Shown here: positions 22,785 through 32,348 of the stretch, piece by piece
How the letters are laid out: each line of letters opens with the position of its first letter
Numbering within the stretch: the stretch's first letter is position 1
Assembly (NCBI RefSeq): GCF_000350225.1
Contig: NW_005179220.1
Coordinates: 20,633 to 84,632 of the forward strand
DNA: 64,000 nucleotides
DNA from: Chondrus crispus
Taxonomy: Eukaryota > Rhodophyta > Florideophyceae > Gigartinales > Gigartinaceae
Reading direction: 5' to 3'
Notes under the pieces: generated by a model
Databases searched by the model: none
Told to the model about the DNA's origin: nothing
The model's input: the letters and a program-made list of their open reading frames with translations, nothing else
Program-made: the position numbers and the translations under genes

Positions 22785-22817
22785 TGAACGCGGACGTTCA
22801 CTCTTGAGGAGGGGACC
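22785..22817 (+). repeat. Pol-end/PPT motif, internal copy
   Basis: GAACGCGGACGTTCACTCTT followed by GAGGAGGGGACCC spans the pol stop and a purine-rich tract. Nearly the same 33 bp recurs at 26447-26479 next to the 3' LTR. In ordinary chromoviruses the PPT and LTR directly follow pol, so this may be the ancestral 3' end of the internal region. Confidence 0.7.
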
Positions 22818-24650
22818 CTCAACCGCTTCGTTACGGATTAACTTCCGTCTCGAATTAAAATCACCCCGCGGGCTTAGGACGAAAGGGAAAGCGCGAAGGG
22901 ACAGGTGTCTCCAAAGAACAGCAACGGAATCAGTCGCGAGAAGCCAAGACGTATTGGCAACCGAGAGCTCTCGTACGCAAACCAAAGGAAGCGAGCAGCA
23001 CGAGCTGCGCCATGATGGCACCTCGTCACGGACTGTGGACAACGAGCCCTCGAGCAGGGAGACGATCTCCCGGAACGATACAGTCGCCCCGCGGTCGCCA
23101 CAAGTTTCGCGTACATGTGGACAGCTGTCCTGCGCGCACCGGTTCGTACCAGCTGCGCTATACGGAAGGGGTCCGCGATCCCGAGACCCCCGCGACGACG
23201 AAGGACGCACCTCGGCACTAGATAGCAACGACAAGTACGCTGCAGACCGAGCAAGGGGAGGCAAGAGACAGTACAAGCCGCCGTCGGCTGATACACTCGA
23301 GATCAGAGCCCCAACAAACAGCCACGGCCATACCCTAAATAAGGGAGAAAAATTAGTGGAACGCGAAATTACACTGGGAGGCAGTGCCCTTACATGACGT
23401 CCAAGCGCACGTGATACGTACAACGCGCAAGGGACGTTCGGACGGCGACGCGTGGGAAGAGTACAGCGTGTACCCACCGACCGGGACACGCTACCGGAGC
23501 CCGACCATGGAGGGGCCGGTCCCGATGCCGCCCCCTCCAGAATTGTCAAACCGGCGAAATGCGCAGAAGTCCGACGCACGGGGCGTCCCGAAAGCGGAGC
23601 AGGCACCAAGACCAGCGACTCGAGACGCTGCGCAAGGAAGTCATCCAGCGGTGGGTACGGCACGCGAGTAACGAACACGCCAGTCCTCGCCGCCTCCACC
23701 GTTGGTTCGCAAGGGGACTCGAGCACCCCACACCAATGCGACGAACGCCAACTCCGCGTGTGGAATTGGGGAGTATCGAGCTCCGCCAGGGCCACCTACA
23801 CGACCATGCGGACGAGCCGCTCTGGCGATGAGGGAGAAGACGACTCCTCCCCCTTCTCCCACATGCCATGGTCTCTGACCCCTCTCCGCTCATCGTCAAG
23901 AGCACGGGCGGTGGAGACTACAGTACGGAGCGTGACGTCGCGCGGGGAAAGGGGACGCGTCAGGCAGACGACCGCATTCACCACGAGGCGCCTGCCCCCT
24001 CGCCATAGCCCCGCGGACCCGAGCCCCGGCGACAGGGGAGAGAAGACGGCGCCCTCTCCATCCCCAGGCGGACGATTCGGATCGTCCACAAACCGCTCTC
24101 TTACCCATCTGCCCTCGCCATTGGAGGCGAGGGACGCGACGACAAGGACAATACCGCGCTGTGCTCTCGCCCTCGGAGGCGAGGGGCGCGATGAGAAGAC
24201 GTACACCGCGCATCGCGCCTTCGCTCCGACGGCGAGGGGCGCGACCCGGAAGACAGTATCACGAGCGGTGCCCTCGCCACCGGAGGCGAGGGCCGCGATG
24301 AGAAGTACAGGTCCCTCGGGCCTTGCCCTCGCCATCGAGGGCGAGGGAAGGCCAGTCTGCGAGTTCGGTGAGGGGCAGCACCGACAGCCACCACCGCCCT
24401 CGTCCGAGTACGACGACGACCTCGAGAACGAAAGAAAAGACGCGGTACCCGCACGAACATGATCGCGCCCACCAGAGACCCTTTCGTAAGAGGGAGAAGA
24501 AGCTCGAGGAGCACTATCGAGGCTCGGCTTCGAGGAAAAGAGAGGAACTGTACGACGGACATCGCGTGCAGAGAAGAGACGGGATTGACTTTACGCAGAG
24601 AAGGGGACGGTTGGAAGAACATACCCCCGATGGGTATAACGAGACGACCC
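22808..24650 (+). other. Gypsy B accessory region, part 1: ORFs of unknown meaning
   Basis: G+C-rich DNA with long ORFs on both strands, for which I cannot prove which, if any, is translated. The longest plus-strand frame is 23452-24462 (336 codons). It is Arg/Ser/Thr-rich, probably disordered, and ends in an acidic stretch (SSEYDDDLENERKDAV). A plus-strand frame at 22693-23397 is similarly charged. A minus-strand frame at 22773-23795 overlaps the pol end. None shows a recognisable domain. A hairpin-bearing tandem repeat (24112-24346) lies inside. Confidence 0.35.
24112..24346 (+). repeat. Five tandem units each with a CCCTCGCC/GGCGAGGG hairpin
   Basis: Units begin near 24112, 24166, 24218, 24270 and 24325, a period of about 53 bp. 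Each contains CCCTCGCC-N(4-6)-GGCGAGGG or a slight variant, forming an 8-bp G+C stem, followed in units 1-4 by (A/G)CGCGA(T)GA(G)AAG-type spacer. Degenerate units may precede 24112. The stems are maintained despite spacer divergence. Confidence 0.75.
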
Positions 24651-24652
24651 GT

Positions 24653-26420
24653 TCACTGATTTGTGCGGTTGGGCGGAGAAGCGACCCCCGACCCGTAAAG
24701 GCTCGGGGGACAGTAACTGGGGTGACGAGGCGGCTCTGCCGCGTGCTCCACCAGTGGGGGCGACGCCACCTCACTGTGGCGGGTCCAGCGATGCACACTC
24801 CTCTGAGGATCCGGGACGTTGCCCACCGTAGCGGCCTCGTACCCCGTCTGCTCGTAGGGATCCCGCCTGATCGGGTGTGGCGTCGACGAAGACGCCACGC
24901 GAAGGCTTCGGAGGTCGTCCCGCTCGCGGCGGTACCGGTCACGTTCGGCGGTAGTCCGCTCCAGAAGGCTCGCTTGACGATCAGAGGACTCGCGTGACGC
25001 GGCTAACTCGTTGCGTACAAGGCGCAGCTCGGACACGGACGACACACGGTCCGCCTCGAAGCGACGTGCTTCGTCGCTTCGCGCCAAGTACCAGCTCGCG
25101 AGTGTGCCAAGGAGACCGCCCACCTGCCAAGTGCGCTCGGCAGCGCGACCCAAGGCATGGACTAACGACGGCACGGCCCTGACGTCCTCTCCCTCCAACG
25201 TCGCGTGGCGTACGGACGCCACTTGGGGCGCCTCACGCGGCAGCACCGCACTGAGGGGAGGAACAGGGGGGACCGGAGGACTCGCCACCGGACCGAAGTC
25301 GCTTTCGGCGAGAAAAGTCTCGAACAGCGGGTCCGCACGTGCGGAAGGATGGGGGGCTCACATAGAGACTACCCACGTGGGACAAGACGAATTCGCGAGG
25401 GGCCGACCCCTCGCGGTGGAGGAGATACGTGGCCATGCGATCCACGTATTCTACCTCACCGAGGCTGTAGGCAAACGTGCGATCGCAGGGGATGGCAGAA
25501 GGGATTTGATACGCCGCACCGCCACTTTCTGCCAGCAGGCGCCCCAGAACGAGCGAGGCCTCCTCTACGCGTCCGGCTTCGTAGACCTTCCGGACGCGTA
25601 GCAAATCGGGACGAAGTTGCTCCCGCGCCAGCAGCTCCCCAACAGTAATGCCAGCACGGGCAAAGCGGCACCACGCGAACCTTAGACGGTCTAGGGGCAA
25701 CGGGGCGGAACGCTCGAGCGCCGCCCCGTACCACTCGGATGGAGCCTCGACCACCGCAGGGGCTTGACCCGCCGGATCCTGAGGCGTCTCAGGATGTTCG
25801 CCAACGCGAGGGCCGCCGCCCGATCTCCCGCGCGAAGCCGTCGCGCCGGGAAGCGCGGCTGTAGCGCCCCCGACGGGGCCTGCATCGACAGGCAGACGAG
25901 GGGCGGTGACGGAGGGAATCAGTTCTACAGAGGACGTCGACTCCCGAGAGACACGAGCTCGCTGAAATGGCTGTACAGTAATCCAAGGACGTCCGATTGC
26001 CCCGGCGCGACACGGAACGTGCCCAGCCGGGGCCGCGACTTCCGCCGTCGACGGCGGAAGGGAAGCGGCGCCTCCGGGAGATTGCGACGAAGGACACGGC
26101 TGCGAAGGGCAGAGAGTTACGGAGCTCGACGGAGTAGCGAGGGACGCGACGAACCGACCATCGGAGGGCGACGTCATGATGACCCCGACACTAAGGCCTC
26201 CGACGAAGAGGGACAGGACAGCGGGGGCGCAGCGACCCGAGTGCGGAAAAGGAAATAACAAGAGAGGCGCACCGATGCGCAGACGGAGAAGGAGCGGACG
26301 GCAGAGGACAAGATGGTCAATAGGGGGAACGGGGTGGACGAGAGATAACTCCGAGCAACGCGAGGACGGGTGAGGTGGAACCCGGGTCAAGTCCAGGACT
26401 ACAGGGAGGGGATCCGACAT
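24653..26420 (-). CDS. Antisense accessory ORF of gypsy B (probable single frameshift)
   Basis: Two overlapping minus-strand frames, 26420-25233 (395 codons, MSDPLPVVLDLTR) and 25288-24653 (211 codons), appear to be one protein of about 580 residues broken by a one-base slip near 25358, at a six-C run. The downstream frame stays open and protein-like upstream of its ATG (ADPLFETFLAESDFGPV). The first part has a long Pro/Ser/Ala-rich section. A structured section follows (EWYGAALERSAPLPLDRLRF, GITVGELLAREQLRPDLLRV, EEASLVLGRLLAESGG). The second part contains a predicted coiled coil (RRFEADRVSSVSELRLVRNE...LLERTTAERDRYRRERDDL). I recognise no domain family. Antisense ORFs between pol and the 3' LTR are known in some plant gypsy elements, such as Grande and Ogre relatives. 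Expression would need a promoter in or near the 3' LTR. Confidence 0.55.
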
Positions 26421-26446
26421 GGTCGCCTCTTCAAGCCCGAGACTGC

Positions 26447-26479
26447 TGAACGCGGACGTTCAGTCTTGAGGGGGGGGCC
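26447..26479 (+). promoter_or_regulatory. Polypurine tract of gypsy B (second copy of the pol-end motif)
   Basis: TGAACGCGGACGTTCAGTCT followed by TGAGGGGGGGGCC immediately precedes the 3' LTR at 26481. The G-rich run is the plus-strand primer for reverse transcription. It duplicates 22785-22817 and thereby brackets the accessory region. Confidence 0.75.
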
Positions 26480-26480
26480 G

Positions 26481-27179
26481 TGTAGCATAACCCCCCCTGG
26501 GGCTTTAAATTAGATTAGATCAAGAACTAGATCAGCTACTGTAGAGCGTCGAGCTCTACAGTACAACCGCGCGTGTCCACGTGTACACCACGGGGACAAG
26601 GGACACGCGCATACACGTGCACACGTGTACAGAGCGCGAACGAAGCGCGCACGTACCACGAGTAATACGTGTACTGTCAGCCTCGACATAGCTGACAGTA
26701 TTACAGTGCAGGCCGACCTGCACTACAGTAGCCCACTACAGTACCTCGGTACTGTAGTGTTATGATAGATTGTTTTGTATATTAAATATGGAGCGGACCG
26801 ACGGCGGCGGAAGGGGACAAGCACGGGCTTGTCCTCAACCGACCGCCAAGGTCAGTCGACCCAGCTTATTCTAAACGTCGCCTTCGCTCTTCGCGCGCGT
26901 TTAGTCGGAGCGGAGCCGGAGTGGACGCGCAGCACGCGAGCGAGCACGGAACCGCCTCCGCCCGTCAGCACTGGTACGTCACCCAGTGCTGCTCCGGGGC
27001 GTCGAGGCGTCGATCCGCTCGTGCGTGCGCGCGTCCCTGCTCGCTCCCGCTCTACCACCGCTACCCGGGTCCGAGCCCGGTCCCGTAGCTGGTTGGCCCG
27101 CTTCACCCCTTCTCCGATCCGGGGTCTACAGGTCGAACTGCGCATACACCTCCAGTCGTCTGGGGGTGTTTATGCTACA
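26481..27179 (+). repeat. Gypsy B 3' LTR
   Basis: 699 bp; compared with the 5' LTR it has 7 rather than 9 C after TGTAGCATAA and about five point differences, all in the first 280 bp. It ends TTATGCTACA and is followed by the TSD ACAAG, then copia A integrase. Confidence 0.93.
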
Positions 27180-27184
27180 ACAAG

Positions 27185-29731
27185 CTCTTAAATCTTTTAA
27201 GAAGAGCGAGACCCGCAGATCTAGATCTTCAAACTAGATCTATACTAAGAGAAATTTCGGAGTCATGTGACACCTGTCAACGTCTAGGACCTAAACCAAT
27301 CCGCTTCAAAGCTACACTACCATCCGTAGATGACATAATTTTCGGAGAAGAGCTTTCTGTTGATCTAATGTTCATAGATTCCGAAGCGATACTTCATGTG
27401 GTCGACACAGCGACTCGTTTCTCTGCGGTAACATTTCTCAAAGAATATGGGCAGAGTGTAGAAGGTATCTGGCTAACATTCATTGAAGCATGGTGCACTA
27501 TCTACACTGGATACCCCAACAGAATTAGAACAGATGCTGGATCCGTGTTTACATCTCCGAGATGGAAGGACCTCACTGACATGTCAGGTATCGAATTAAG
27601 GATATCAGGGGTAGAAGCCCACAATTCCCTAGGCATTGGTGAGCGATTGCATGCGCCGCTCCGTCGTATCTATCCAAAAATCAAGAACGACTTCACCCAT
27701 GTCTCACCTGACATATTGTTAAAACTTGCGGTAAAAGCCATGAACGACACTAATGGTGAAAACGGACTAGTACCATCCCTTCTCGTTTTCGGAACCATCC
27801 CACGATTCCCAATAATTAGTTCACACCTTCCTACTCATCGGGAAAGAATGAAGGCACTCTCAGAAGCCCAAATGGAAATGAACGCTATCATATCCGAGAG
27901 AAGAGTTTCCAAGATACTTCATCGCAACATTCCCCAGGCTACTGATCGGGTCTACCAAGCCGATCAAGAGGTACTGGTGTACAGGGAAGGACCGGACGAA
28001 TGGTTGGGACCATTCATTGTGTCAAAAATAGAAGATAAACTGATCACCATATTTGATCAAAATAGAATTGAGAGGACTTTCAGTACACAACAAGTCAAAC
28101 CGTATAAGCAAACAACATCCAGTTCGGATATGGTTGACTCTTCTGAATTCCTCAACGAGATGCTCTCTCCTTTCTTATCAGAATCATCACCAAAGCCACC
28201 TCAATGTCAAACACTCATTACGGAGGTAATTCAATCCAGTGATCCAAGAGCCGAAAAGTTCACAGAGGCCAAGAAAAAGAAAATCCAAGGCTTCATAGAC
28301 CGCCGAACTTAGAAGATAGTCCTAAAAAGGGACGTCCCATCAAACGCCAACGTTTTGGGAGGACGCTTCGTGCTAGCCATAAAAGACGAAGGGACCCAAA
28401 ATGAAGTCTGGAAGGCAAGATTTGTGGTCCAGGGCTATCGGGATAAGCTCAAAACATCGCTCGTCCATAACAATCCGAATGTTAGACCACACTCGGTTAG
28501 ACTTCTTATCGGATTAGCTTCAGTATTTGGGTTTCCCCTGTTCTCGACAGATGTAACTCAGGCCTATCTCCAAAGCGCTGACAAACTAATGCGAGATGTC
28601 TACTTAAAACCTTCAAAGGAATTTGAGTTAGCCCCTGACAAATTACTAAAGTTGTTAAAACCGCTGTATGGTCTTGCTGATAGTGGCGACTATTGGGGCA
28701 AGACTCTATCTGAACACCTTCTAAAGGACATCGGGATGAAATCAACATTGGGAGATGGAGCTCTGTTTTACAAGACGATGGAAAATTCTTTATCAGGACT
28801 TTGTGCCACATACGTGGACGACATTCTACAAGGTGGTAACGATGAATTTTTGGACTTAGTAAAGAAAACGGAGGAAAAATTACAATGCAAAAGCAGGGAT
28901 TACGACAATGTCCAATTTGCAGGGATTGAGGTTGAAACCAGAGAAAACGGATTTCAAGTACATCAGAAGAGCTACCTTTCAAAGCTACCTATACTTGAAA
29001 AGCATTCGTCCTTTAAACAATTTCGGTCGCTAGGCGCCAAGTTGTCTTGGGCAGTAAACAGTAGGCCAGATATTGCCTGTGCAGTAGCCCAAAGCACTCA
29101 AGTAACGGAGGAAATATTCGATAAGGAACAAGAAAAACTGATCAAGTCGTTAAATGCCATAGTTAGGCACCTGAAAAAAACACTTGGGCTTATTCTCAAA
29201 TATCCCAAGTTAGACAAAGAATCCCTATCCCTTCTCGCATATTCAGACGCATCATATGCTAATAACCATGACGGAACTTCGCAACTTGGATATGTCATTT
29301 TCCTGATTGACAAGAGCAAGAAATGTCAGCCACTGGCTTGGTCGTCACATAAGTCAAAAAGGGTCACCCGCTCAGTATTGGGGAGCAAAACCATGGCATT
29401 TGCTGACGCCTTTGGCATGTCATATGTCATTAAGCGCGACTTACAACGCCTTATTGGTCGAAACGTACCCTTAACCATGGTTACAGACAGTCTCTCTCTA
29501 TTCGACATAATCACAAGGGCGTCCATCACTGCCGAAAAGAGGCTTATGATCGACTTGGAAATTGTGAAGGGCGCTTACAAAAGAAGAGAAATCAAGAAGA
29601 TGGTACTCATTCGCACTGCATTCAACCTAGCAGATGCACTCCCTAAAGCTAAGAAATGTTTGGCAATGGACGACGTATTCACAACAGGAACTCTGCCACA
29701 TTCTGTTGAACAATGGGTAGCAAGAAAATAG
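27185..29731 (+). pseudogene. pol: Copia A pol, 3' part: integrase, RT, RNase H
   Basis: Continues the 13019-13709 frame. Cys pair of the integrase finger: SCDTCQRLG. Catalytic core: Asp in LSVDLMFID, Asp in RIRTDAGSVFTS, Glu in SLGIGERLHAPLRR. An in-frame TAG at 28310 stands where copia B has the Trp codon of GTWK; the frame then resumes with GGRFVLAIKDEGTQNEVWKA. RT: FSTDVTQAYLQSADKL and the YVDD box in LCATYVDDILQGG. RNase H: LLAYSDASYANN with the catalytic Asp, SKTMAFADAF, and a MVTDSLSLFDI segment. It ends HSVEQWVARK at 29731, 28 bp before the 3' LTR. One nonsense mutation in this part; otherwise collinear with copia B. Confidence 0.9.
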
Positions 29732-29759
29732 CATTGTTGAGCCATTTTTACATGGCGAG

Positions 29760-30205
29760 TGTGAATTATTCCGGCTGGCGACGAGTAGTGTAATTACTGG
29801 CTACAACAATTGTGTAATTTAGGAGAAACAATTTCTCCTGCATTGCTAACATGCGACAACTACAGCACGATCCCATCGCCATGATTATTTGTAATGGCAA
29901 AACACCTTCTAGAGGTACATATGGGCACGTTAGAGTAGAAATCGGGGTTCTACTACGAAAAAGGCAGATATCAGCTACTTGTAGAGTAGTATATAAGATT
30001 GACAATCTTCGTAAACTTTAGGATGCATAACCATCCACCCCCACAACAAACCTCAACTTGAAAGACAGCTCAACCCCAACCGGTCTCCCCGGTCCCCAAC
30101 CTGACCCCACAGAGGGTCAACCCGAAAGGCCCAACAGGACCTTTCTCCGCCCCAAACGGGCAAACATCTAACCACGCTATCTAGGTCATCGGACCTTTTC
30201 CCACA
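29760..30205 (+). repeat. Copia A 3' LTR
   Basis: 446 bp, TGTGAATTATTCC to TTTTCCCACA, followed by the TSD CAGAG (30206-30210). TATATAAG near 29990 corresponds to the 5' LTR TATA box. The preceding TTTTTACATGGCGAG is only a weak polypurine tract. Confidence 0.9.
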
Positions 30206-30210
30206 CAGAG

Positions 30211-30493
30211 GACAGAGACGTTGTTTCTCTGCAGCAATAGCAGGGCATCGGCTTGGCGGTGTGTGAAGGGCGGATCCAGTGTCTAGAAAAAATAAGTTGA
30301 AAAGTGACCTCATATGAGGCCATTTGTCGTCTAGACACTTGTAGCCGACGTGAAGAAAGAGCTTTAAGGTGTGAAGGGCGGATCTAGTCGATAAACACTA
30401 GATTCGCCCTTCGCTATGAAATCTAACTGTGCGATAGACTCTATCGCACCGTAGTTCTCATACCGTACACAGTTCTAATTAATTTTACATTAC
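30211..30493 (+). repeat. Dispersed repeat R1, copy 2, part right of copia A
   Basis: Resumes the R1 alignment (GACAGAGACGTTG..., GCAATAGCAGG). It holds several palindromes: AGTGTCTAG...CTAGACACT, CCTCATATGAGG near 30312-30323, and ATCTAGTCGATAAACACTAGAT near 30392. The pogo-like element follows at 30496; R1-related sequence reappears near 31480-31680 (GTGTCAATCGGACCGTTAGT, CCTCATATGAGGACAA). Confidence 0.5.
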
Positions 30494-30495
30494 TA

Positions 30496-31411
30496 CAGAG
30501 GGCCCTACTCATTAGTGCCGCCCCGTGTAAGACCCCAAAAATTGGCACTATTGGGAGACGGCATTAATAGGTGACGTCGTCACATCTATTTTCATGGATT
30601 CGGTCGGTAATTTAACGTCAGCCTGCTCAGCGTTGGGTCTCTGTCGTGTTTTGCAGTGAGAAACGCGCGCTTTGCGGACCTCAGATACGATAGAGCGTCT
30701 GAAACTTGACATTCAGTAGCCAAATCTTCCAGCTCCCCAAACCATTCCGCAATCTCAAAGACAGAGGGGACAGTCCTTCGCTCTCTCGCGTCCTCTGCGC
30801 TGCCATCTTCATCACTTGATTGCGTTGTAGTTGTGTTCGTCTCATCCTGAACTGACCCAAAAACGTCCATGGCATCATTAACAAAAGCCTCTACCACACT
30901 TTCGTTAGACTCAATATTTACCCACCGTTCCACATGAGAAATTCGAGCAACTTGGCCTCTAGATTTGGGACCCATACGGCCTGACGGGCCTTCAATTGCA
31001 GTGATTTGGGCTTCTTGTTGGCTACGCGGAGTAATTTGGGAGCAGTTGCTCTGATGTTTCGCACGGTGCGCCCTGCGATGCCGAAACTGCCGCTCAATGG
31101 CTTCGGTACAGTGTCCCTTTTCGAGCGGATCTGCAATGTCTAGCTTCTGCGCTATTGCCAGGCGTTTGCACGTTGCGTTTTTTATTTCCGGAACCGGATC
31201 CATAAGGAAGACAAGCTAAGGTCTGTGAACCCTGTTTGGCGAATGGAATGGGGCTTAGATGCCGCTTTCACATGTTTTCACGCGTGACAGACGGACGGCT
31301 GCATAACACCTGGACCCGTGTGACACGTTGCACTTCTCGTGTTCGTACGTATGGCCGGCATTAATGGGAGGGTGGCATTAGCAAATGTGGCACTACTGAG
31401 AGTCCCCCCTG
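30496..31411 (-). mobile_element. Pogo/Tigger-like deletion derivative, copy 2
   Basis: 916 bp between TA dinucleotides (30494-30495, 31412-31413). The left end is CAGAGGGCCCTACTCATTAG and the right end, complemented, is CAGGGGGGACTCTCAGTAGT, both continuing GTGCC(G/A)C, with repeated TAATGCC/GGCACTA subterminal motifs. It contains a transposase relic on the minus strand. It is homologous to 5606-6304 at both ends and within the ORF. Confidence 0.65.
30592..31203 (-). pseudogene. Internally deleted pogo/Tigger-like transposase
   Basis: The N-terminal part resembles the psq/CENP-B-type DNA-binding domain: RLAIAQKLDIADPLEKGHCTEAI, then, after a frame change near 31085, FGIAGRTVRNIRATAPKLL and KKPKSLQLKARQ in another frame (30918-31136). 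The C-terminal part in the original frame has WVNIESNESVVEAFVNDAMD, matching the W..v....i...F..A pattern after the DDE core of Tigger transposases. An acidic tail ending SDALSYLRSAKRAF follows. The whole DDE core between them is absent. The start is ATG 31203. The HTH would have bound the element ends; no catalysis is possible. Confidence 0.55.
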
Positions 31412-31753
31412 TATTAGAGTATAATATCTATTTTTGAAACCAGAAGACAGAAGATCATCACCACTGGGAAACCATCTGTTCGTCGATTCTAGACCGAAAA
31501 CCAACTCGTTGGTGCACACAAACCTGTTCGAAGACGAAGACTCATTACCTTTGCTATTATATATCAACATAACCCGACAAAAATATTAAAACAACTACGT
31601 GTAGTGTCAATCGGACCGTTAGTCCTCATATGAGGACAAGAGATTTTTTTTCTAGACAACGCAAACCGGATAGACTGTAGGAAGGTTGTACAAGGAGAAC
31701 TAAGTTGGTCAGACGGAGGCCCTTGTTATTTAAAGTAGGATGTCAGGCTGGTA

Positions 31754-32346
31754 ACCGTTCAGTCCCTAATTCGTATTATTCTCGTAATCCGTATTCAGAA
31801 TTCCGATAAATTGGCGGAACTTATTACCTCGCCGTGCCTCCTTCGCGCGAAATAGTGCCAACTAAGTCTCCTCTCCGACTGTGCAAACCGATTTGGCGGC
31901 ATCAAAAAAGGGCGCCACATAGCTACTCGGGAATGGACTGCATGGTGCAGACCAAAAAAATGGAATAGAACTAGATAAACGACTAACTGTGGGAGGGAGA
32001 CGGCCTCCGAAATGCGCAAGTTGTGTGCTCTCGCCACATTTGTGTGTCTGACACAAGCAGGGTGCGTAGACAAAGTGCAAAGATATTTGCACTTTGAGAT
32101 GCTTGTGCGAAATACGAATTAGGAAAATCTCTCTAAACAGGCTCCATTTGAATGTTTTTTAAGCTGCCGTATTGTCAGAGCGGGTGCCTATATCCAAAGT
32201 CGACTGTTGGTGCCACAGATGCGCTTTCGTTTGAAGATGCCCTCGACTCTTGAAGTGTCCAAATCGCTAAAGAAATGGTATTTTTTGTTTAAATATATCC
32301 AGCTTAGTCTGGAAAACAGAAAAATACGAATTAGGGACTGAACGGT
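31754..32346 (+). mobile_element. MITE copy 1 (inverted partner at 42055-42671)
   Basis: 593 bp with terminal inverted repeats of about 24 bp starting ACCGTTCAGTCCCTAATTCG, flanked by TA (31752-31753 and 32347-32348). It is the reverse complement of 42055-42671 over its full length with modest divergence. ORFs inside it (for example 31795-32073 minus) are conserved only because the copies are recent. The TA target suggests mobilisation by a Tc1/mariner-type transposase that is not in the window; the ends differ from the pogo-like elements. Confidence 0.8.
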
Positions 32347-32348
32347 TA

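Larger units (their letters stand above)
17055..22807 (+). pseudogene. pol: Gypsy B pol: PR-RT-RNase H-INT-chromodomain, split by a solo LTR
   Basis: Open from 17055 in the -1 frame (first ATG 17202), interrupted only by the solo LTR 20398-21417 plus one TSD; the frame is exact when these are removed. Protease: IAVDTCSGYN with VLLGTAFIDAHV; the catalytic Gly of D-T/S-G is Cys here. RT: GVIERASTEWASPVVLVPKK, LDCNSGYWQIPV, and the YLDD catalytic box near 19110. RNase H: LLDTDASAYQLG near 19555, then ATERECFAVVWAV and RTDHDALRWL. Integrase: the HHCC finger (CHNPAIAGHPGQNRMYYALR, GCRTCA), then Asp in LAIDILGPL, Asp in FLSDNG, and Glu in QTNGQVERYNRT. Chromodomain: YAVERLLKHRVMEDGTTEFL, then IKWADYDAPTW, near 22600-22730; it would bind modified histone H3 and steer integration. 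Stop TGA at 22805. Confidence 0.92.
13710..27184 (+). mobile_element. Gypsy B: 13.5-kb Ty3/gypsy chromovirus nested in copia A
   Basis: The element is 13715-27179, flanked by the TSD ACAAG (13710-13714, 27180-27184). LTRs begin TGTAGCATAA and end with the exact complement TTATGCTACA. They differ by about five substitutions and a 2-base C-run length change in about 700 bp, so this is a recent insertion. Order: LTR, PBS, gag, protease-RT-RNase H-integrase-chromodomain, a 3.6-kb accessory region with ORFs on both strands, PPT, LTR. RT before integrase defines Ty3/gypsy and the C-terminal chromodomain defines chromoviruses. It is larger than typical 5-8-kb chromoviruses because of the accessory region and a solo LTR inserted in pol. 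Gag carries a frameshift and two stops, so this copy is non-autonomous despite its young LTRs. Confidence 0.94.
9867..30210 (+). mobile_element. Copia A: complete Ty1/copia element split by nested gypsy B
   Basis: The element runs from 9872 to 30205 and is bracketed by the 5-bp target-site duplication CAGAG at 9867-9871 and 30206-30210. LTRs of 449 and 446 bp begin TGTG and end CACA and are about 95% identical by eye, so this is an old insertion. Without the 13.47-kb gypsy B it would be about 6.9 kb. Order on the plus strand: 5' LTR, a two-C2H2-finger ORF, gag, protease, integrase (split by gypsy B), reverse transcriptase, RNase H, 3' LTR. The PR-INT-RT-RH order is diagnostic of Ty1/copia. 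At least four nonsense codons (one in the finger ORF, three in pol) show that it is dead, although gag is intact. It inserted into repeat R1. Confidence 0.92.

Noticed and set aside
24112..24346. CRISPR-like array
   Set aside because: Units have variable spacing and diverged hairpins within a eukaryotic retrotransposon; no conserved long repeat, unique equal spacers or cas genes.
31795..32092. ORFs inside the MITE (and counterpart 42310-42630)
   Set aside because: They are shared only because the two copies are recent; frames differ and no domain is seen.
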